Part shown: piece after piece, positions 16,291-29,729 of the stretch
How the letters are laid out: each line of letters begins with the position of its first letter
Numbering within the stretch: the first letter of the stretch is position 1
Origin: Stenotrophomonas africana
Lineage (GTDB): Bacteria > Pseudomonadota > Gammaproteobacteria > Xanthomonadales > Xanthomonadaceae
NCBI RefSeq assembly: GCF_013004645.1
Contig: NZ_JABEME010000002.1
Location: 124,001-188,000 of the forward strand
Direction: 5' to 3'
DNA length: 64,000 nucleotides
Notes under the pieces: generated by a model
What the model was told of the DNA's origin: nothing
Database searches by the model: none
The model's input: only the letters and a program-made list of their open reading frames with translations
Position numbers and translations under genes: made by a program

Positions 16291-17295
16291 TCAGTTGTTG
16301 CCCGGCGCGAACACCAGCGTACGGCGGGTGGTCACCGGCGCGCTGACCGGCTCGAAGCGCCAGCGCTTGACCGCGTTCAGGGCTTCACGGTCGAACACGC
16401 GTCCCGGCGTCGCGCGCAGCACGCGAGCGTTCACCACCGAGCCGTCAGTGCCGACGGTGATCTCCACCAGTACTTCGCCGGAGGTTCCCGAACGCAGGGC
16501 TTCGCCCGGATAGCGCGGCGCCGGTGTGCTGACCGGGCGCAGGGTGGGCGCTGCGGGTGCGGCGGCCTGGCGTGCGGCGCTGGCCTGCTGCGCGGCGGCC
16601 TGCTGCTGCTTCTGCTCGGCCTCACGACGGGCGGCGGCCTGGCGCTCGGCCTCCTGGCGCTCGTTGTCGCGGCGCGCGGCATCCTGCTGCGCGGCAATCT
16701 GCTTGGCGGCGTCGGCTTCCTTGGCGCGCTGCTCGGTCAGGCGCTGCTGCTCGGTCTGCTGCTTGCTGCGGTCCTCGGCGTCCTTCTTCGCCTTCTCGGC
16801 TTCGGCTTCGGTGCGCTTGGCCGCGTTCTGCACGCCCTTGGCCAGGCCATCCTTCAGGCGCGGCAGCGCCGGCGCGGAGGCATCCACCTTCTCGATCAGT
16901 GCCACCAGGCGCTGCGCTTCGGTGTAGTCCTCGCGGCCCAGGTGCTGTTCGGCGGCGATCAGGGTGTAGGGCAGCAGGTCGGTCAGCGCGCTCTTCACCG
17001 AGGCGTCGTCCGGGGTCTTGTCGCGCAGGGCGAGGTAGTACTCGATGGCGTTGTCGCCGGCCGGCGCGTACATGCGGTTCTCGCGCAGGGCCTGGCTGGC
17101 CGACTCACGCAGCTGCTCGGTGCCCATCGACTGCACCTTGGCGGCGACCACCGGTGCGGCCGGTGCAGCGGCGGTGGGTGCGGCGGCCGGGGCCGGTGCT
17201 GCGGTTTCTTCCTTGCCCGAGCAGGCGGCCAGTGCCAGTGCCAGGGCAACCGGCAGCCACCGGCGCGCGGCGGTGATCGTTGAGACGTGCGACAT
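16291..17295 (-). CDS. TonB C-terminal domain lipoprotein with long coiled coil
   Basis: This 334-residue protein has a lipobox-like LALAAC at about residues 20-25, predicting an exported lipoprotein. An Ala/Pro segment follows, then a helical region to about 150, a Lys/Glu/Gln/Arg coiled coil (about 155-235), and a TonB C-terminal domain starting APRYPGEALRSG with GEVLVEITVG and KRWRFEPV. Classical TonB has an N-terminal membrane anchor for ExbBD; here the anchor would be a lipid, which is unusual. It may bridge envelope layers rather than transduce energy. The gene is monocistronic. Confidence 0.8.
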   Translation of the reverse strand: MSHVSTITAARRWLPVALALALAACSGKEETAAPAPAAAPTAAAPAAPVVAAKVQSMGTEQLRESASQALRENRMYAPAGDNAIEYYLALRDKTPDDASVKSALTDLLPYTLIAAEQHLGREDYTEAQRLVALIEKVDASAPALPRLKDGLAKGVQNAAKRTEAEAEKAKKDAEDRSKQQTEQQRLTEQRAKEADAAKQIAAQQDAARRDNERQEAERQAAARREAEQKQQQAAAQQASAARQAAAPAAPTLRPVSTPAPRYPGEALRSGTSGEVLVEITVGTDGSVVNARVLRATPGRVFDREALNAVKRWRFEPVSAPVTTRRTLVFAPGNN

Positions 17296-17497
17296 CCTGC
17301 TCCCCTCTAGAAGACGACGTGACGTAAATCATTGATACGCATGGCCGGGACCTGCGGTCCGGGCGCGGCAGGGTGACGTTTCCCGACGCCACCGCCGGCA
17401 ACGGCGAGGGTGCAATCTAGCATCCCGGCCACCGCCGCGTACAAGGGGCAGGGGCCGGGACGGGGCAGCGGCGGTCAAGCCGCTGGTGGCGCCGACC

Positions 17498-18118
17498 TCA
17501 GTGGTCGTGCGCCTTGTCGTGCGACCTGCTGTGGCTGTTGGACATCAGCTTGTCGGTCCAGGCAATGCCGATCGCCGACAGGATGAACACGCAGTGGATG
17601 ATGGTCTGCCACAGCACGCCGTCCTGGGTCAGCATCGAGCAGCGGGCGACACCGATGTTGGCCGCGGCCACGCTCATCTGCTCCGGCGTGCACAGCGGAA
17701 TACCGCCCAGCGCACCGCTGGCGATGAAAGTCTTCAGCAGGTGGATCGAGGAGATGCCGATGATCGCCATCGCCAGCTTCACCTTCAGCACGCTGGCATT
17801 GACGTGGCTCAGCCACTCCGGCTGGTCCGGGTGGCCTTCCAGGCGCAGGCGCGAGACGAAGGTTTCGTAGCCACCGACGATCACCATCACCAGCAGGTTG
17901 GAGATCATCACCACGTCGATCAGGCCCAGCACGATCAGCATGATCTGCTGCTCGCCCATCGACACCGAATGCGAGATCAGGTGCCACAGTTCCTTGCCGA
18001 ACAGGAACACATAGACGCACTGCGCCACGATCAGGCCCAGGTACAGCGGCAGCTGCAGCCAGCGCGAGGCGAAGATCAGCGTGGACAAGGGGGAGAGCGG
18101 CGGGCGGTTTGCACTCAT
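17498..18118 (-). CDS. UPF0114 / YqhA family inner-membrane protein
   Basis: This 206-residue protein has four hydrophobic helices ([18 protein letters not shown], the [21 protein letters not shown] region, [14 protein letters not shown], and one near the C-terminus). Its YqhA signature is [19 protein letters not shown]. The family function is not established. The C-terminus is His-rich ([11 protein letters not shown]). I chose ATG 18118 because the preceding 20 codons have no family similarity. It is divergent from the GST gene. Confidence 0.82.
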   Translation of the reverse strand: MSANRPPLSPLSTLIFASRWLQLPLYLGLIVAQCVYVFLFGKELWHLISHSVSMGEQQIMLIVLGLIDVVMISNLLVMVIVGGYETFVSRLRLEGHPDQPEWLSHVNASVLKVKLAMAIIGISSIHLLKTFIASGALGGIPLCTPEQMSVAAANIGVARCSMLTQDGVLWQTIIHCVFILSAIGIAWTDKLMSNSHSRSHDKAHDH

Positions 18119-18230
18119 GCGAGGGATGCTGCGTTGCGGGGGAGAGGCGAGGTTACCGGCCTGCCATGACGGTGCCAACCCAACTCACGCACTAGACTTC
18201 AGGTTCCTTTCCGCACCCCGAGCCGACGCC

Positions 18231-18920
18231 ATGATCGACCTGTATTACTGGCCCACCCCGAACGGCCACAAAGTGACCCTGCTGCTGGAGGAGACCGGCC
18301 TGGACTACCGCATCCACCCGGTCAACATCGGCTCGGGCGACCAGTTCAAGCCGGAATTCCTCGCCATCTCCCCCAACAACAAGATGCCGGCCATCGTCGA
18401 CCATGCCCCGGCCGATGGCGGCGCCCCGCAGAGCGTGTTCGAGTCTGGCGCGATCCTGCTGTACCTGGCCGAAAAGACCGGCCAGTTCCTGCCCAGCGAC
18501 CCGCGCGGCCGCGTCACCACCCTGGAATGGCTGTTCTGGCAGATGGCCGGTCTGGGTCCCATGAGCGGCCAGATGGGCCACTTCAACGTCTACGCGCCGG
18601 AGAAGATCCCGTATGCCATCGAGCGCTACGACAACGAAGTGCGCCGGCTGCACGGCGTGATGGACAAGCGTCTGACCCAGCATGCCTTCCTGGCCGGTGA
18701 CGAATACACCATCGCCGACATGGCCAGCTACCCGTGGGTCGGCGCCTACGACAAGCTGCCGGTGGACTTCGCTTCCTTCCCGAACCTCAAGCGCTGGCAC
18801 GAGACGATTGCCGCGCGCCCGGCCACCCAGCGCGCCTATGCCCTGCGCCAGCAGGTGAACCCGAACGCCGGCAAGCCGCTCAGCGACGAAGAGCGCAGGC
18901 ACCTGTTCGGCCAGCGTTGA
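18231..18920 (+). CDS. yfcG: Glutathione S-transferase, YfcG-type disulfide-bond oxidoreductase
   Basis: This 229-residue GST matches E. coli YfcG closely: MIDLYYWPTPNGHKVTLLLEE against its start, then SPNNKMPAIVDH, FESGAILLYLAEKTG and WLFWQMAGLGPMSGQ. The thioredoxin-fold N-domain has Thr-Pro-Asn in place of a catalytic Cys, as in the nu class, which reduces disulfides with two bound glutathiones. The ATG at 18231 was chosen because family similarity begins exactly there. It is cytoplasmic and the gene stands alone, followed by DPP IV. Confidence 0.88.
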   Translation: MIDLYYWPTPNGHKVTLLLEETGLDYRIHPVNIGSGDQFKPEFLAISPNNKMPAIVDHAPADGGAPQSVFESGAILLYLAEKTGQFLPSDPRGRVTTLEWLFWQMAGLGPMSGQMGHFNVYAPEKIPYAIERYDNEVRRLHGVMDKRLTQHAFLAGDEYTIADMASYPWVGAYDKLPVDFASFPNLKRWHETIAARPATQRAYALRQQVNPNAGKPLSDEERRHLFGQR

Positions 18921-21296
<2,376 letters not shown>

Positions 21297-21321
21297 TCCG
21301 CAGCCGGGAAGGAGCCCGCCG

Positions 21322-21837
21322 ATGACCCTGCCACCCCCGATTCCCGCCCACCGACAGACGCCAGCCGGTTGGTGGTGCCGTCATTGGCGCTGGGCGATGC
21401 CGTTGACGGTGGTGCTGGTGCTGGGCGGTGCAGGTGGCGTGGTGACCTGGAGCGTGTTGCGCTGGAGCGAGGCGGCACGCGAGAGCCCGCCGATGCGCGA
21501 AGCGCTGCGTCGCGCGGGCTGCAGCATCGAACTGGTGGAAGCCTTCGGCGAGCCGCTGCATATTGAATCGATGCCACTGGGCAGCATGCAGACCGCGATC
21601 AACGGCCAGCGCGATGTCGGCCTGACCGTGGCCCTGGAGGGTCCGCACGCGCACGGTCGGCTGTTCGTGAAGGGCACCCGCAGTGACGACGTTTGGGATT
21701 ACCCGGTGATGTACGTGCTGGGCGAGAACAAGCAGACCTTCGACCTGACGGCGCTGGATGATGATGAAGCCGCGCAGGAGTGCGAGCTGCAGGCCTGCCG
21801 CGAACGCGGCGAATGCCCGCTGACCGCCGCGTTGTGA
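21322..21837 (+). CDS. Coa1-like membrane protein
   Basis: This 171-residue protein has one transmembrane helix (about residues 26-46, MPLTVVLVLGGAGGVV) and a periplasmic beta-domain. That domain follows the pattern seen in Coa1, the cytochrome oxidase assembly factor 1 family: a Ser-Pro near the domain start, alternating beta strands, a GRLFVKG motif and VWDYPVMYVL. The C-terminus has three Cys in ECELQACRERGECP. The ribosome site GGAAGGAG is strong and correctly spaced for ATG 21322. Assembly of cytochrome oxidase is only a family-level suggestion. Confidence 0.65.
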   Translation: MTLPPPIPAHRQTPAGWWCRHWRWAMPLTVVLVLGGAGGVVTWSVLRWSEAARESPPMREALRRAGCSIELVEAFGEPLHIESMPLGSMQTAINGQRDVGLTVALEGPHAHGRLFVKGTRSDDVWDYPVMYVLGENKQTFDLTALDDDEAAQECELQACRERGECPLTAAL

Positions 21838-21872
21838 CCTCCGCGGGCAGGCGACTGCGGGACGTCGGCTGG

Positions 21873-21959
21873 GTAGAGTCGACTGTCAGTTGACTGCTCT
21901 TCGATCAGATAGCGAAACCTCCGCGCTGCGCGCGATAGTCGACTGACAGTCGACCCTAC
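21873..21959. repeat. SMAG-type REP dimer
   Basis: A GTAG unit at 21873 (AGTCGACTGTCAGTTGACT) and an inverted unit ending CTAC at 21959 (AGTCGACTGACAGTCGACC) flank 40 bases. It follows the Coa1-like gene and precedes the DUF885 gene. Confidence 0.75.
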
Positions 21960-22074
21960 GCCGGCAGGCTTCCGCGGAGCGCCGGCTGCACAACCAGCCC
22001 GCCATGACTTCCCGCCGATTGTCGCCATCGCCGTGAGCGCGTAGGGTGCGGGCAACCCTTTGCTGGAGTGTCCC

Positions 22075-23874
22075 ATGAAGCCGATTGCGCTCGCCGTTGC
22101 CCTGGCCCTGACTGCCGCCCCGCTGCTGTCCGCCCCGCCGGCCCTGGCCGCGCCGGCTGCGAAGGCTGCCACACCGGCCAGCCCGGCCTGGGTCGCCCGC
22201 AGCAATGCGCTGGCGCAGATCCTGCTGGATGCGCAGGGGCCGTTCCAGCCGGAAGAGACCGGCTTCTTCGGCGTGCCCGGCTACGACGACAAGGTGGCTG
22301 ACCTCGGTCCGGACAACGGCAAGCGCTACCGCGCTGCGATGGCCAAGGCCCGCGACGAACTGAAGGCGAAGCTGGCCACCGAGAAGGATCCCAATGTCCG
22401 CCAGGACCTTGAGATCATGATTCACGCCGCCAGCCAGAACATCGAAGGCAGCGAGCTCAACGAGAAGTACCTGCTGCCGTGGAGCGATGCGCCGCAGACC
22501 GTGTTCAGCGGCCTCAACCTGCTGCTGTCCGACCAGGTGCCGGCCGAGCGCCGGGCCAAGGCGCTCGACCGCCTCAAGGCCTATGCGGGCCTGCAGCAGG
22601 GCGGCACCGCCTTCACCACGCTGGCCCGCCAGCGCTACGAAGAACGCCTGAAGGACAGCAGCCTGCTGCAGCCGACGAAGATCGAAGTGCAGCAGTCGCT
22701 GGACAACGTCGAGACCTACATCACCGGCATCGAGTCGCTGCTGAAGAAGTACCAGATCGCCGGCGCCGATGAGGCGATGAAGGCACTGGCCGGGCAGATG
22801 AAGGACTACGCCAGCTGGACGCGCACCACCGTGCTGCCGAAGGCGCGCGCCGACGCACGCCTGCCGGCGCCGCTGTACGCCTACCAGCTCAAGCAGGTCG
22901 GGATCGACATCGACCCGAAGCTGCTGATGCAGCGCGCGCAGCTGGAGTTCATGGAAACCCGCTCGGCGATGCAGCAGCTGGCGCCGCTGGTGGTGAAGGA
23001 CAAGGGCCTGAAAGTGGCCGACCCGAGCGACCCGGTGGCGGTGATCCGCGCACTGAAGGCCGACAAGATTGCCGACGATCATCTGGAAGGCCACTACCGC
23101 AAGGTGATCGATGCGATCGACCCGCTGATCCGCGAGCACGCCATCGTCGACGTGCCCAAGCGCGCCATGCAGATGCGCCTGGGTTCGGCTGCCGAGAGCG
23201 CGGCCAGCCCGGCTCCGCATTTCCTGCCGGCGCCGCTGGTCAACAACACCGGGCAGCAGGGCACCTTCGTGCTGCCGCTGGGCAATCCGGCGGCGGGCCC
23301 GGGCGCACAGTACGACGATTTCAACTTCGGTGCGGCGGCGTGGACGCTGAGCGCGCATGAAGGCCGCCCCGGCCACGAGCTGCAGTTCACCGCGATGGTC
23401 GAGCGTGGCATCTCGCTGGCGCGCACCATGTTCGCGTTCAATTCGGTGAACGTGGAAGGCTGGGCGCTGTATGCCGAGGCCGAGATGGTGCCGTACGAGC
23501 CGCTGGACGGGCAGATGATCGCCCTGCAGTTCCGCCTGCTGCGGGCCGCGCGCGCGATGCTGGACCCGATGCTCAACCTCGGCCTCACCGACCGCGCCAA
23601 TGGCGAGCGCGTGCTGATGGAGCAGGTCGGCCTGTCCAAGGCGATGGCCACCCAGGAACTGGACCGCTACATGGTGCGCATGCCCGGCCAGGCGGGCAGC
23701 TACTTCTATGGCTACACCCGCATCCTCGAACTGCGCATGCAGACCGAGCTGGCGCTGGGTGCGAAGTTCGACCGCCTGGCCTTCAACAACTTCCTGCTCG
23801 ACCAGGGCCTGCTGCCGCCGGACCAGCTGGCCGACGCGGTGAACAAGGTGTTCGTGCCGAAGTACAAGCGCTGA
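22075..23874 (+). CDS. Exported DUF885 family peptidase-like protein
   Basis: This 599-residue protein has a signal peptide of about 26 residues (MKPIALAVALALTAAPLLSA). It carries the DUF885 zinc-site motif AHEGRPGHELQF near residue 430, followed about 30 residues later by EGWALYAE, together resembling an HExxH-like metallopeptidase pair with a distal Glu. Family members are predicted metallo-carboxypeptidases of unclear specificity. The ATG 22075 has GGAG seven bases before it. The gene stands alone; its end is marked by a four-unit REP array. Confidence 0.88.
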   Translation: MKPIALAVALALTAAPLLSAPPALAAPAAKAATPASPAWVARSNALAQILLDAQGPFQPEETGFFGVPGYDDKVADLGPDNGKRYRAAMAKARDELKAKLATEKDPNVRQDLEIMIHAASQNIEGSELNEKYLLPWSDAPQTVFSGLNLLLSDQVPAERRAKALDRLKAYAGLQQGGTAFTTLARQRYEERLKDSSLLQPTKIEVQQSLDNVETYITGIESLLKKYQIAGADEAMKALAGQMKDYASWTRTTVLPKARADARLPAPLYAYQLKQVGIDIDPKLLMQRAQLEFMETRSAMQQLAPLVVKDKGLKVADPSDPVAVIRALKADKIADDHLEGHYRKVIDAIDPLIREHAIVDVPKRAMQMRLGSAAESAASPAPHFLPAPLVNNTGQQGTFVLPLGNPAAGPGAQYDDFNFGAAAWTLSAHEGRPGHELQFTAMVERGISLARTMFAFNSVNVEGWALYAEAEMVPYEPLDGQMIALQFRLLRAARAMLDPMLNLGLTDRANGERVLMEQVGLSKAMATQELDRYMVRMPGQAGSYFYGYTRILELRMQTELALGAKFDRLAFNNFLLDQGLLPPDQLADAVNKVFVPKYKR

Positions 23875-23884
23875 ACACCCTCCG

Positions 23885-24026
23885 GTAGTGCCGGCCGCTG
23901 GCCGGCAACCGGTGTTGGTAGATGCCGACCTTGGTCGGCGCTGTGGGTTCGTGCCAACCAAGGTTGGCACCCACCAGAGCGATGTGTTGGCCGTTGCAGG
24001 GATGTGCCGGCCAGCGGCCGGCACTA
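23885..24026. repeat. Array of four SMAG-type REP units
   Basis: The units lie at 23885-23907 (plus, TGCCGGCC core), 23918-23940 (plus, ATGCCGACC core), 23951-23974 (minus, GTGCCAACC core) and 24004-24026 (minus, TGCCGGCC core). The first about 98 bases are nearly identical to 36508-36605. The array lies between two convergent genes. Confidence 0.85.
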
Positions 24027-24046
24027 CCCGCGGTGACGCTGCTGCG

Positions 24047-24505
24047 TCACCGCTGCGGGGTGATCACCTGTGTCGGCAACCGCGCCGGCGGTGCCGGATT
24101 CGGCACCCAGATCGCGACGCCGGCGGCGCGCTTCTGCGTGGTCGGAATACCGATGCCGACGCCGCCACCGACGTGCGACCCGAACGAACCGGCGCCGACC
24201 GACATGCCCACCGGCGAGCCACTGCTGCCCACGCCCATCAACACCACGCCATTGGCGCCGAGCGCGGCGGCCTCACGCTTCAGGCGTGCCACGGCGGCAT
24301 CGGTCTGGCCCTGGGTGCCGAAGCCGACGGCGGACGCCGATTCCAGCTGGGCGATTTCCTGGGAACCGGCCGGCGGAGTCGAATAGATCTGCACCAGCGC
24401 CGGATCGATCGGTGCGCGGGCGTGGCCCAGCATCACCTTGGAGGTGCTGGCACAGCCAGCGGCGACCAGCAGGATGGCCGCCAACGCGGCCCAACGGATG
24501 TTCAT
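24047..24505 (-). CDS. Small lipoprotein with Gly-rich C-terminus
   Basis: This 152-residue protein has a lipobox VAAGC at about residues 13-17. The mature part has QIYSTPPAGSQEIAQLES and ARLKREAAALGANGVVLMGV, a layout seen in YbjQ/DUF4156-like small surface proteins. A Gly/Ser/Val tract (SFGSHVGGGVGIGIP) and a Pro-rich tail follow. Function unknown. I chose ATG 24505 since it opens the signal peptide; upstream codons are not conserved. It is convergent with the DUF885 gene across a REP array. Confidence 0.75.
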   Translation of the reverse strand: MNIRWAALAAILLVAAGCASTSKVMLGHARAPIDPALVQIYSTPPAGSQEIAQLESASAVGFGTQGQTDAAVARLKREAAALGANGVVLMGVGSSGSPVGMSVGAGSFGSHVGGGVGIGIPTTQKRAAGVAIWVPNPAPPARLPTQVITPQR

Positions 24506-24689
24506 GGCACGACCCCTGTAGGACTGGTTGCGATCATCGGCGGGCCACTCTGAATCGGCGCCAACACCCGGGCCAGGGCTCGCACGGCAGCACGCTAGCA
24601 CGGTGCGGGTGACAGCCCCGCCAATGGCAGTAGGCGGCGGCAGCGGGAACGTCTATGGTTGGGGCAGGAACCAACTGCGGGAGAGCGGC

Positions 24690-24938
24690 ATGGGTGTGAT
24701 CAGTCTGTTGTGGGGCGTACTGGCGCTGTTGTGGATGATCCTGGCGCTGATTCCACTGCTCGGCTGGGGCAACTGGTTCCTGATCCCGTTCGCTGCGGTG
24801 GGCGCGGTCATCGCCGCGCTGGGCATCCTGTTCACCCACCCGAGCAAGCGTGGCCGGGCCTGGGCCGGTCTGGTCCTGAACGGCATCGTGGTGGTGGTGG
24901 GCATCCTCCGCCTCGGCCTGGGTGGTGGCGTCATCTGA
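24690..24938 (+). CDS. Small double-spanning membrane protein, 82 residues
   Basis: The product has three closely spaced hydrophobic stretches (VISLLWGVLALLWMILALIP, NWFLIPFAAVGAVIAALGIL, VLNGIVVVVGILRLGL) and almost no soluble part. THPSKRGRAWAG in the short positive loop is typical of a DUF4190-like small membrane protein. The ATG 24690 follows GGGAGA; upstream codons are Ser/Gly/Pro-rich and not coding-like. It is divergent from the lipoprotein gene and 122 bp ahead of the bestrophin gene, possibly in one transcript. Confidence 0.7.
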   Translation: MGVISLLWGVLALLWMILALIPLLGWGNWFLIPFAAVGAVIAALGILFTHPSKRGRAWAGLVLNGIVVVVGILRLGLGGGVI

Positions 24939-25060
24939 GCCCACGCCCGGGTGCGACAGGGCGTCGCAGGCGCACGGTCCATGGCCGGGCAGGGGCGTAC
25001 AATGAATGGCTGCGCGAGCCCCCCGCGTGCCTGTGAATCCGCGCCCGGCGCGGCTGCCCC

Positions 25061-26987
<1,927 letters not shown>

Positions 26988-27019
26988 CAATAGCGCCACG
27001 ATAGACGGAGGACTGCGCG

Positions 27020-27289
27020 ATGGGACCCGAACTGGGATGGATGCAATGGCTGATCTGGGGCACCGGCACGCTGGTGTTCGGCGCCATCATCGTCGGTGTC
27101 TTCATCGCCGCCTGGCGGGCTGGCAAGCGCCCGCCGGAGCAGCTCTCCGCCGCCCGCCACGTGGCCCGTGAGCAGGCCCTGCCGGACAGCGTGCAGGCCG
27201 AACTGGCCGCGCTGAACCAGCGCAAGGACAACGGCCAGTTGAGCGAAGTGGAGTACGAGCAGTTGCGCGCCAAGGTATTGTCGCGCTGA
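27020..27289 (+). CDS. Small membrane protein with SHOCT-like C-terminus
   Basis: This 89-residue protein has one transmembrane helix (WLIWGTGTLVFGAIIVGVF, residues about 10-28), a basic cytoplasmic linker and a C-terminal amphipathic segment. The segment (LNQRKDNGQLSEVEYEQLRAKVL) fits the SHOCT pattern of a helix pair around a G-x-[LI]-[ST]-x-x-E-[FY] core, here GQLSEVEY. The role is unknown; SHOCT is thought to mediate oligomerisation. It is 32 bp after hemB, likely the last gene of that transcript. Confidence 0.7.
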   Translation: MGPELGWMQWLIWGTGTLVFGAIIVGVFIAAWRAGKRPPEQLSAARHVAREQALPDSVQAELAALNQRKDNGQLSEVEYEQLRAKVLSR

Positions 27290-27292
27290 CGG

Positions 27293-27432
27293 GTGGGTGC
27301 CAGCCAAGGTTGGCACTTTCCTGCATGCCAACCAAGGTTGGCATCTACCAACGATCATCCACGCATGGCGTGGATCTACCGCACGCATCCGGCGCATCCA
27401 TCGCCCTGGTAGTCGCCAACCTTGGTTGGCAC
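27293..27432. repeat. Array of four SMAG-type REP units
   Basis: The units lie at 27293-27316 (plus, GTGCCAGCC core), 27326-27348 (minus, ATGCCAACC core), 27357-27379 (minus, ATCCACGC core) and 27409-27432 (plus, CGCCAACC core). The array fills the gap between two convergent genes and ends 6 bases before the WD40-like gene's stop. Confidence 0.82.
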
Positions 27433-27438
27433 CTGCCG

Positions 27439-28311
27439 TTACCGCGCGCCCGGCACGCACCCGGCCGCCGCCGCCACCTTCGGCACGGCCAACCGGTACA
27501 CGTCCACGCCACCGGCACGCGGCGCCTTTGCTGCGCTGCTGGCGACCATCATCTCGCCCGGCTTGGCGTTGTCGATCACCGGCGCGCCGGTCCAGCCGCC
27601 GGTCTGGTTGAACGACAGCCCCAATGGCTGCAGCGACGCGCCAGTCCACGCACAACCGCTGCTCCACACCTGTGCGCTCGCGCCGCTGCCGCGGCTGAAC
27701 ACCACCGCGCCGTCGTTGCCCAGCCAGTCGCCGTCGGTCTCATCGTCGGCGCTGTTCAACGCGGTCAGTGCGGTGGCCGGGCCACGCACGCCCTGCGCGT
27801 CCAGCGGCGCCACGAACAGGTCCCAGCCGGCGCCGCGGCCCTGCTGGCGCGCAAACAACAGCCGCTGGCCATCCGTGCTCAGGGCCGGCCCGCGCTCTTC
27901 CCGGCGACCGCCGTCCCCCGCCATCGGCTGCGCCGGGCCCAGCCGACCATCGGCTTCCACTGCGGCCCGGTACAGCGCCAGCTTGCCCTCGCGGCCGGCC
28001 GCGAACAGCAGCCAGCGGCCGTCACGGCTGAAGTAGGGATCGCGGGCTTCCCCGGCCACGCCTACCGGCAGTGCCTGCGCCTGCTGCCATCGGCCGTCGA
28101 CCACGCGCGCCTCCCACAGGCCCCAATCATCTTCGCCGCGGCGGGCGAAAACGATGCGCTGGCCATCGGCGCTGATCGTGGCGCGGCCCTCGTCGGCACG
28201 GGTCGAGACCACGCCCATGCCTTCGATGCCGTACTCGTTCAACGCCATCGCCACGGGGGCAGAGAGTAGACTGGCGGCAAGCACCAGCAGGGGCGGGGTG
28301 ATGCGCATCAT
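27439..28311 (-). CDS. Exported WD40-like (PD40) beta-propeller protein
   Basis: This 290-residue protein has a signal peptide ([23 protein letters not shown]) and repeated PD40/TolB-type blades: [39 protein letters not shown] and [17 protein letters not shown]. Each blade has the S-x-D-G-x-x-[LI]-x-F core. It is probably periplasmic and may bind a partner protein or ligand; no catalytic residues are seen. The start could be 28311, 28308 or 28335; 28311 gives the best signal peptide. It is divergent from aroE with only 48 bp between. Confidence 0.75.
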   Translation of the reverse strand: MMRITPPLLVLAASLLSAPVAMALNEYGIEGMGVVSTRADEGRATISADGQRIVFARRGEDDWGLWEARVVDGRWQQAQALPVGVAGEARDPYFSRDGRWLLFAAGREGKLALYRAAVEADGRLGPAQPMAGDGGRREERGPALSTDGQRLLFARQQGRGAGWDLFVAPLDAQGVRGPATALTALNSADDETDGDWLGNDGAVVFSRGSGASAQVWSSGCAWTGASLQPLGLSFNQTGGWTGAPVIDNAKPGEMMVASSAAKAPRAGGVDVYRLAVPKVAAAAGCVPGAR

Positions 28312-28359
28312 CCGGGTCCGTGCACGAAAGAGCATCAGTCTAGCCAGCTTGAGGATTCC

Positions 28360-29205
28360 ATGACCGACCGTTACGCCGTCTTCGGACACCCCGTTGCTCA
28401 CTCGAAGTCGCCGCAGATCCACGCGACGTTCGGTCGCCAGGAAGGCATCAGCATCGACTACCGTGCGATCGACCTGGCCCCGGATGCGTTCCTGGCCGGC
28501 CTGGAAGCCTTCGCCGCCGACGGCGGTGTCGGCGCCAACATCACCTCGCCGCACAAGGAAGCCGCGTTCTCGGTGTGCACCACCCTGACCGCACGTGCGC
28601 GCCGTGCCGGCTCGGTCAACACGCTGCTGCGCAAGGGCGAACGCTGGCATGGCGATACCACCGATGGCATCGGCCTGGTGCGTGACCTGACCGACCGCCA
28701 TGGCCTGGACCTGCGCGGCCGCCGCATGCTGCTGATCGGTGCCGGTGGCTCCGCGCGCAGCGTTGCCCCGGCCTTCCTTGATGCCGGCATCACCGAACTG
28801 GTGGTGGTCAACCGCACGCCGGAACGCGCCGATGAACTGATCGACGCGATGGGCGAACCGGGCCGCGCGATCAGCCGCTACTGGGAAGACCTGCGTGACC
28901 TGGGCGACTTCGAGCTGATCGTCAATGCCACCTCGGCCGGCCGCGACCGCGCCGTTGAGTTCAAGCTGCCGTTGTCGCTGGTCAATTCAATGACCACCGC
29001 GGTCGACCTGAACTACGGCGAGGCCGCCATCGCTTTCCTGGCCTGGGCGCGCGCGGCGAACTGCCGCAATACCGTGGATGGCCTGGGCATGCTGGTCGAA
29101 CAGGCGGCCGAGAGCTTCCTGCAGTGGCATGGCGTGCGTCCTCAGACCGACGAGATCTACCAGTCGCTGCGCCAGGGCGCGGCGGTGCTGGCCGGCGAGG
29201 ACTGA
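28360..29205 (+). CDS. aroE: Shikimate dehydrogenase
   Basis: AroE reduces 3-dehydroshikimate to shikimate with NADPH in the chorismate pathway. The 281-residue protein shows the shikimate-binding [13 protein letters not shown] at residues 8-20, [10 protein letters not shown] with the catalytic Lys at about 67, the NADP motif [11 protein letters not shown] (about 126-136) and [10 protein letters not shown]. The ATG 28360 has GAGGA upstream. A small membrane-protein gene starts three bases after the stop. Confidence 0.95.
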   Translation: MTDRYAVFGHPVAHSKSPQIHATFGRQEGISIDYRAIDLAPDAFLAGLEAFAADGGVGANITSPHKEAAFSVCTTLTARARRAGSVNTLLRKGERWHGDTTDGIGLVRDLTDRHGLDLRGRRMLLIGAGGSARSVAPAFLDAGITELVVVNRTPERADELIDAMGEPGRAISRYWEDLRDLGDFELIVNATSAGRDRAVEFKLPLSLVNSMTTAVDLNYGEAAIAFLAWARAANCRNTVDGLGMLVEQAAESFLQWHGVRPQTDEIYQSLRQGAAVLAGED

Positions 29206-29208
29206 TCG

Positions 29209-29562
29209 ATGGACAGCACAACGTTGATGGTGACCGTGCTGAGCATGGTCGGCGTGCGCCTGCCGGTGCTGATCGCGCTGTGCATCGGGCTGGTCTGGGT
29301 GGTCGGCGCACCGCGCGATGCCACCCGCACCGGCGCCCTGGTCGGCCTGGTGCTGTTGCTGCTGTCCAGCCTGGGCGGCCTGGCGGCGGGTGTCCTGCCG
29401 ATGTGGCTGGTCAGCAGTGGCAACTTCAGCGCCATCTCAGGCATGGGCACCATCCTCGGCGTGCTGCATTTCGCCCTGGCAATGGTCGAGGCCATCGGCG
29501 TGGTGCTGCTGGTCTGGGCACTGGTGCGCCTGCTGCGTAGCCGTACGATCCCGGCCACCTGA
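29209..29562 (+). CDS. Small membrane protein, 117 residues
   Basis: Unrecognised family. It has three to four hydrophobic segments: VRLPVLIALCIGLVWVVG, LVGLVLLLLSSLGGLAAGVL, GTILGVLHFALAMV and GVVLLVWALVRLL. Short charged loops carry APRDATRTG, and the C-terminus is RSRTIPAT. It begins three bases after aroE and is therefore translationally linked to it. A degenerate REP-like palindrome (CGCCGGGCCATGCCCGGCG, 29571-29589) follows. Confidence 0.7.
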   Translation: MDSTTLMVTVLSMVGVRLPVLIALCIGLVWVVGAPRDATRTGALVGLVLLLLSSLGGLAAGVLPMWLVSSGNFSAISGMGTILGVLHFALAMVEAIGVVLLVWALVRLLRSRTIPAT

Positions 29563-29570
29563 GCGGCAGC

Positions 29571-29589
29571 GCCGGGCCATGCCCGGCGT
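29571..29589. terminator. REP-like hairpin after the 29209-29562 gene
   Basis: CGCCGGGC-CAT-GCCCGGCG is a perfect 8-bp stem with a 3-base loop, without a GTAG head (GCAG there) and without a U-run. It closes the aroE transcript before dinG. Confidence 0.45.
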
Positions 29590-29729
29590 ATCTGCCCCTG
29601 GGATGGTCCGGCCACTGGACCGGGACCGCCAGCGGGCGTCGTCGCTGGCCCGTTCAGGGTGCCAGCAGCAGTGAACGTGGCCGGCCATGCGACAATGACC
29701 GGCCTGATCCAGCCACGGTAATTCCCGGC

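Noticed and set aside
21886-24024. 712-codon minus-strand open frame opposite the DUF885 gene
   Set aside because: Shadow of a GC3-rich gene; the plus strand has a signal peptide and the HE..PGHE motif.
23885-24026. Possible CRISPR array
   Set aside because: The units alternate in orientation, have unequal spacers and GTAG heads; they are REPs, and no cas gene is present.
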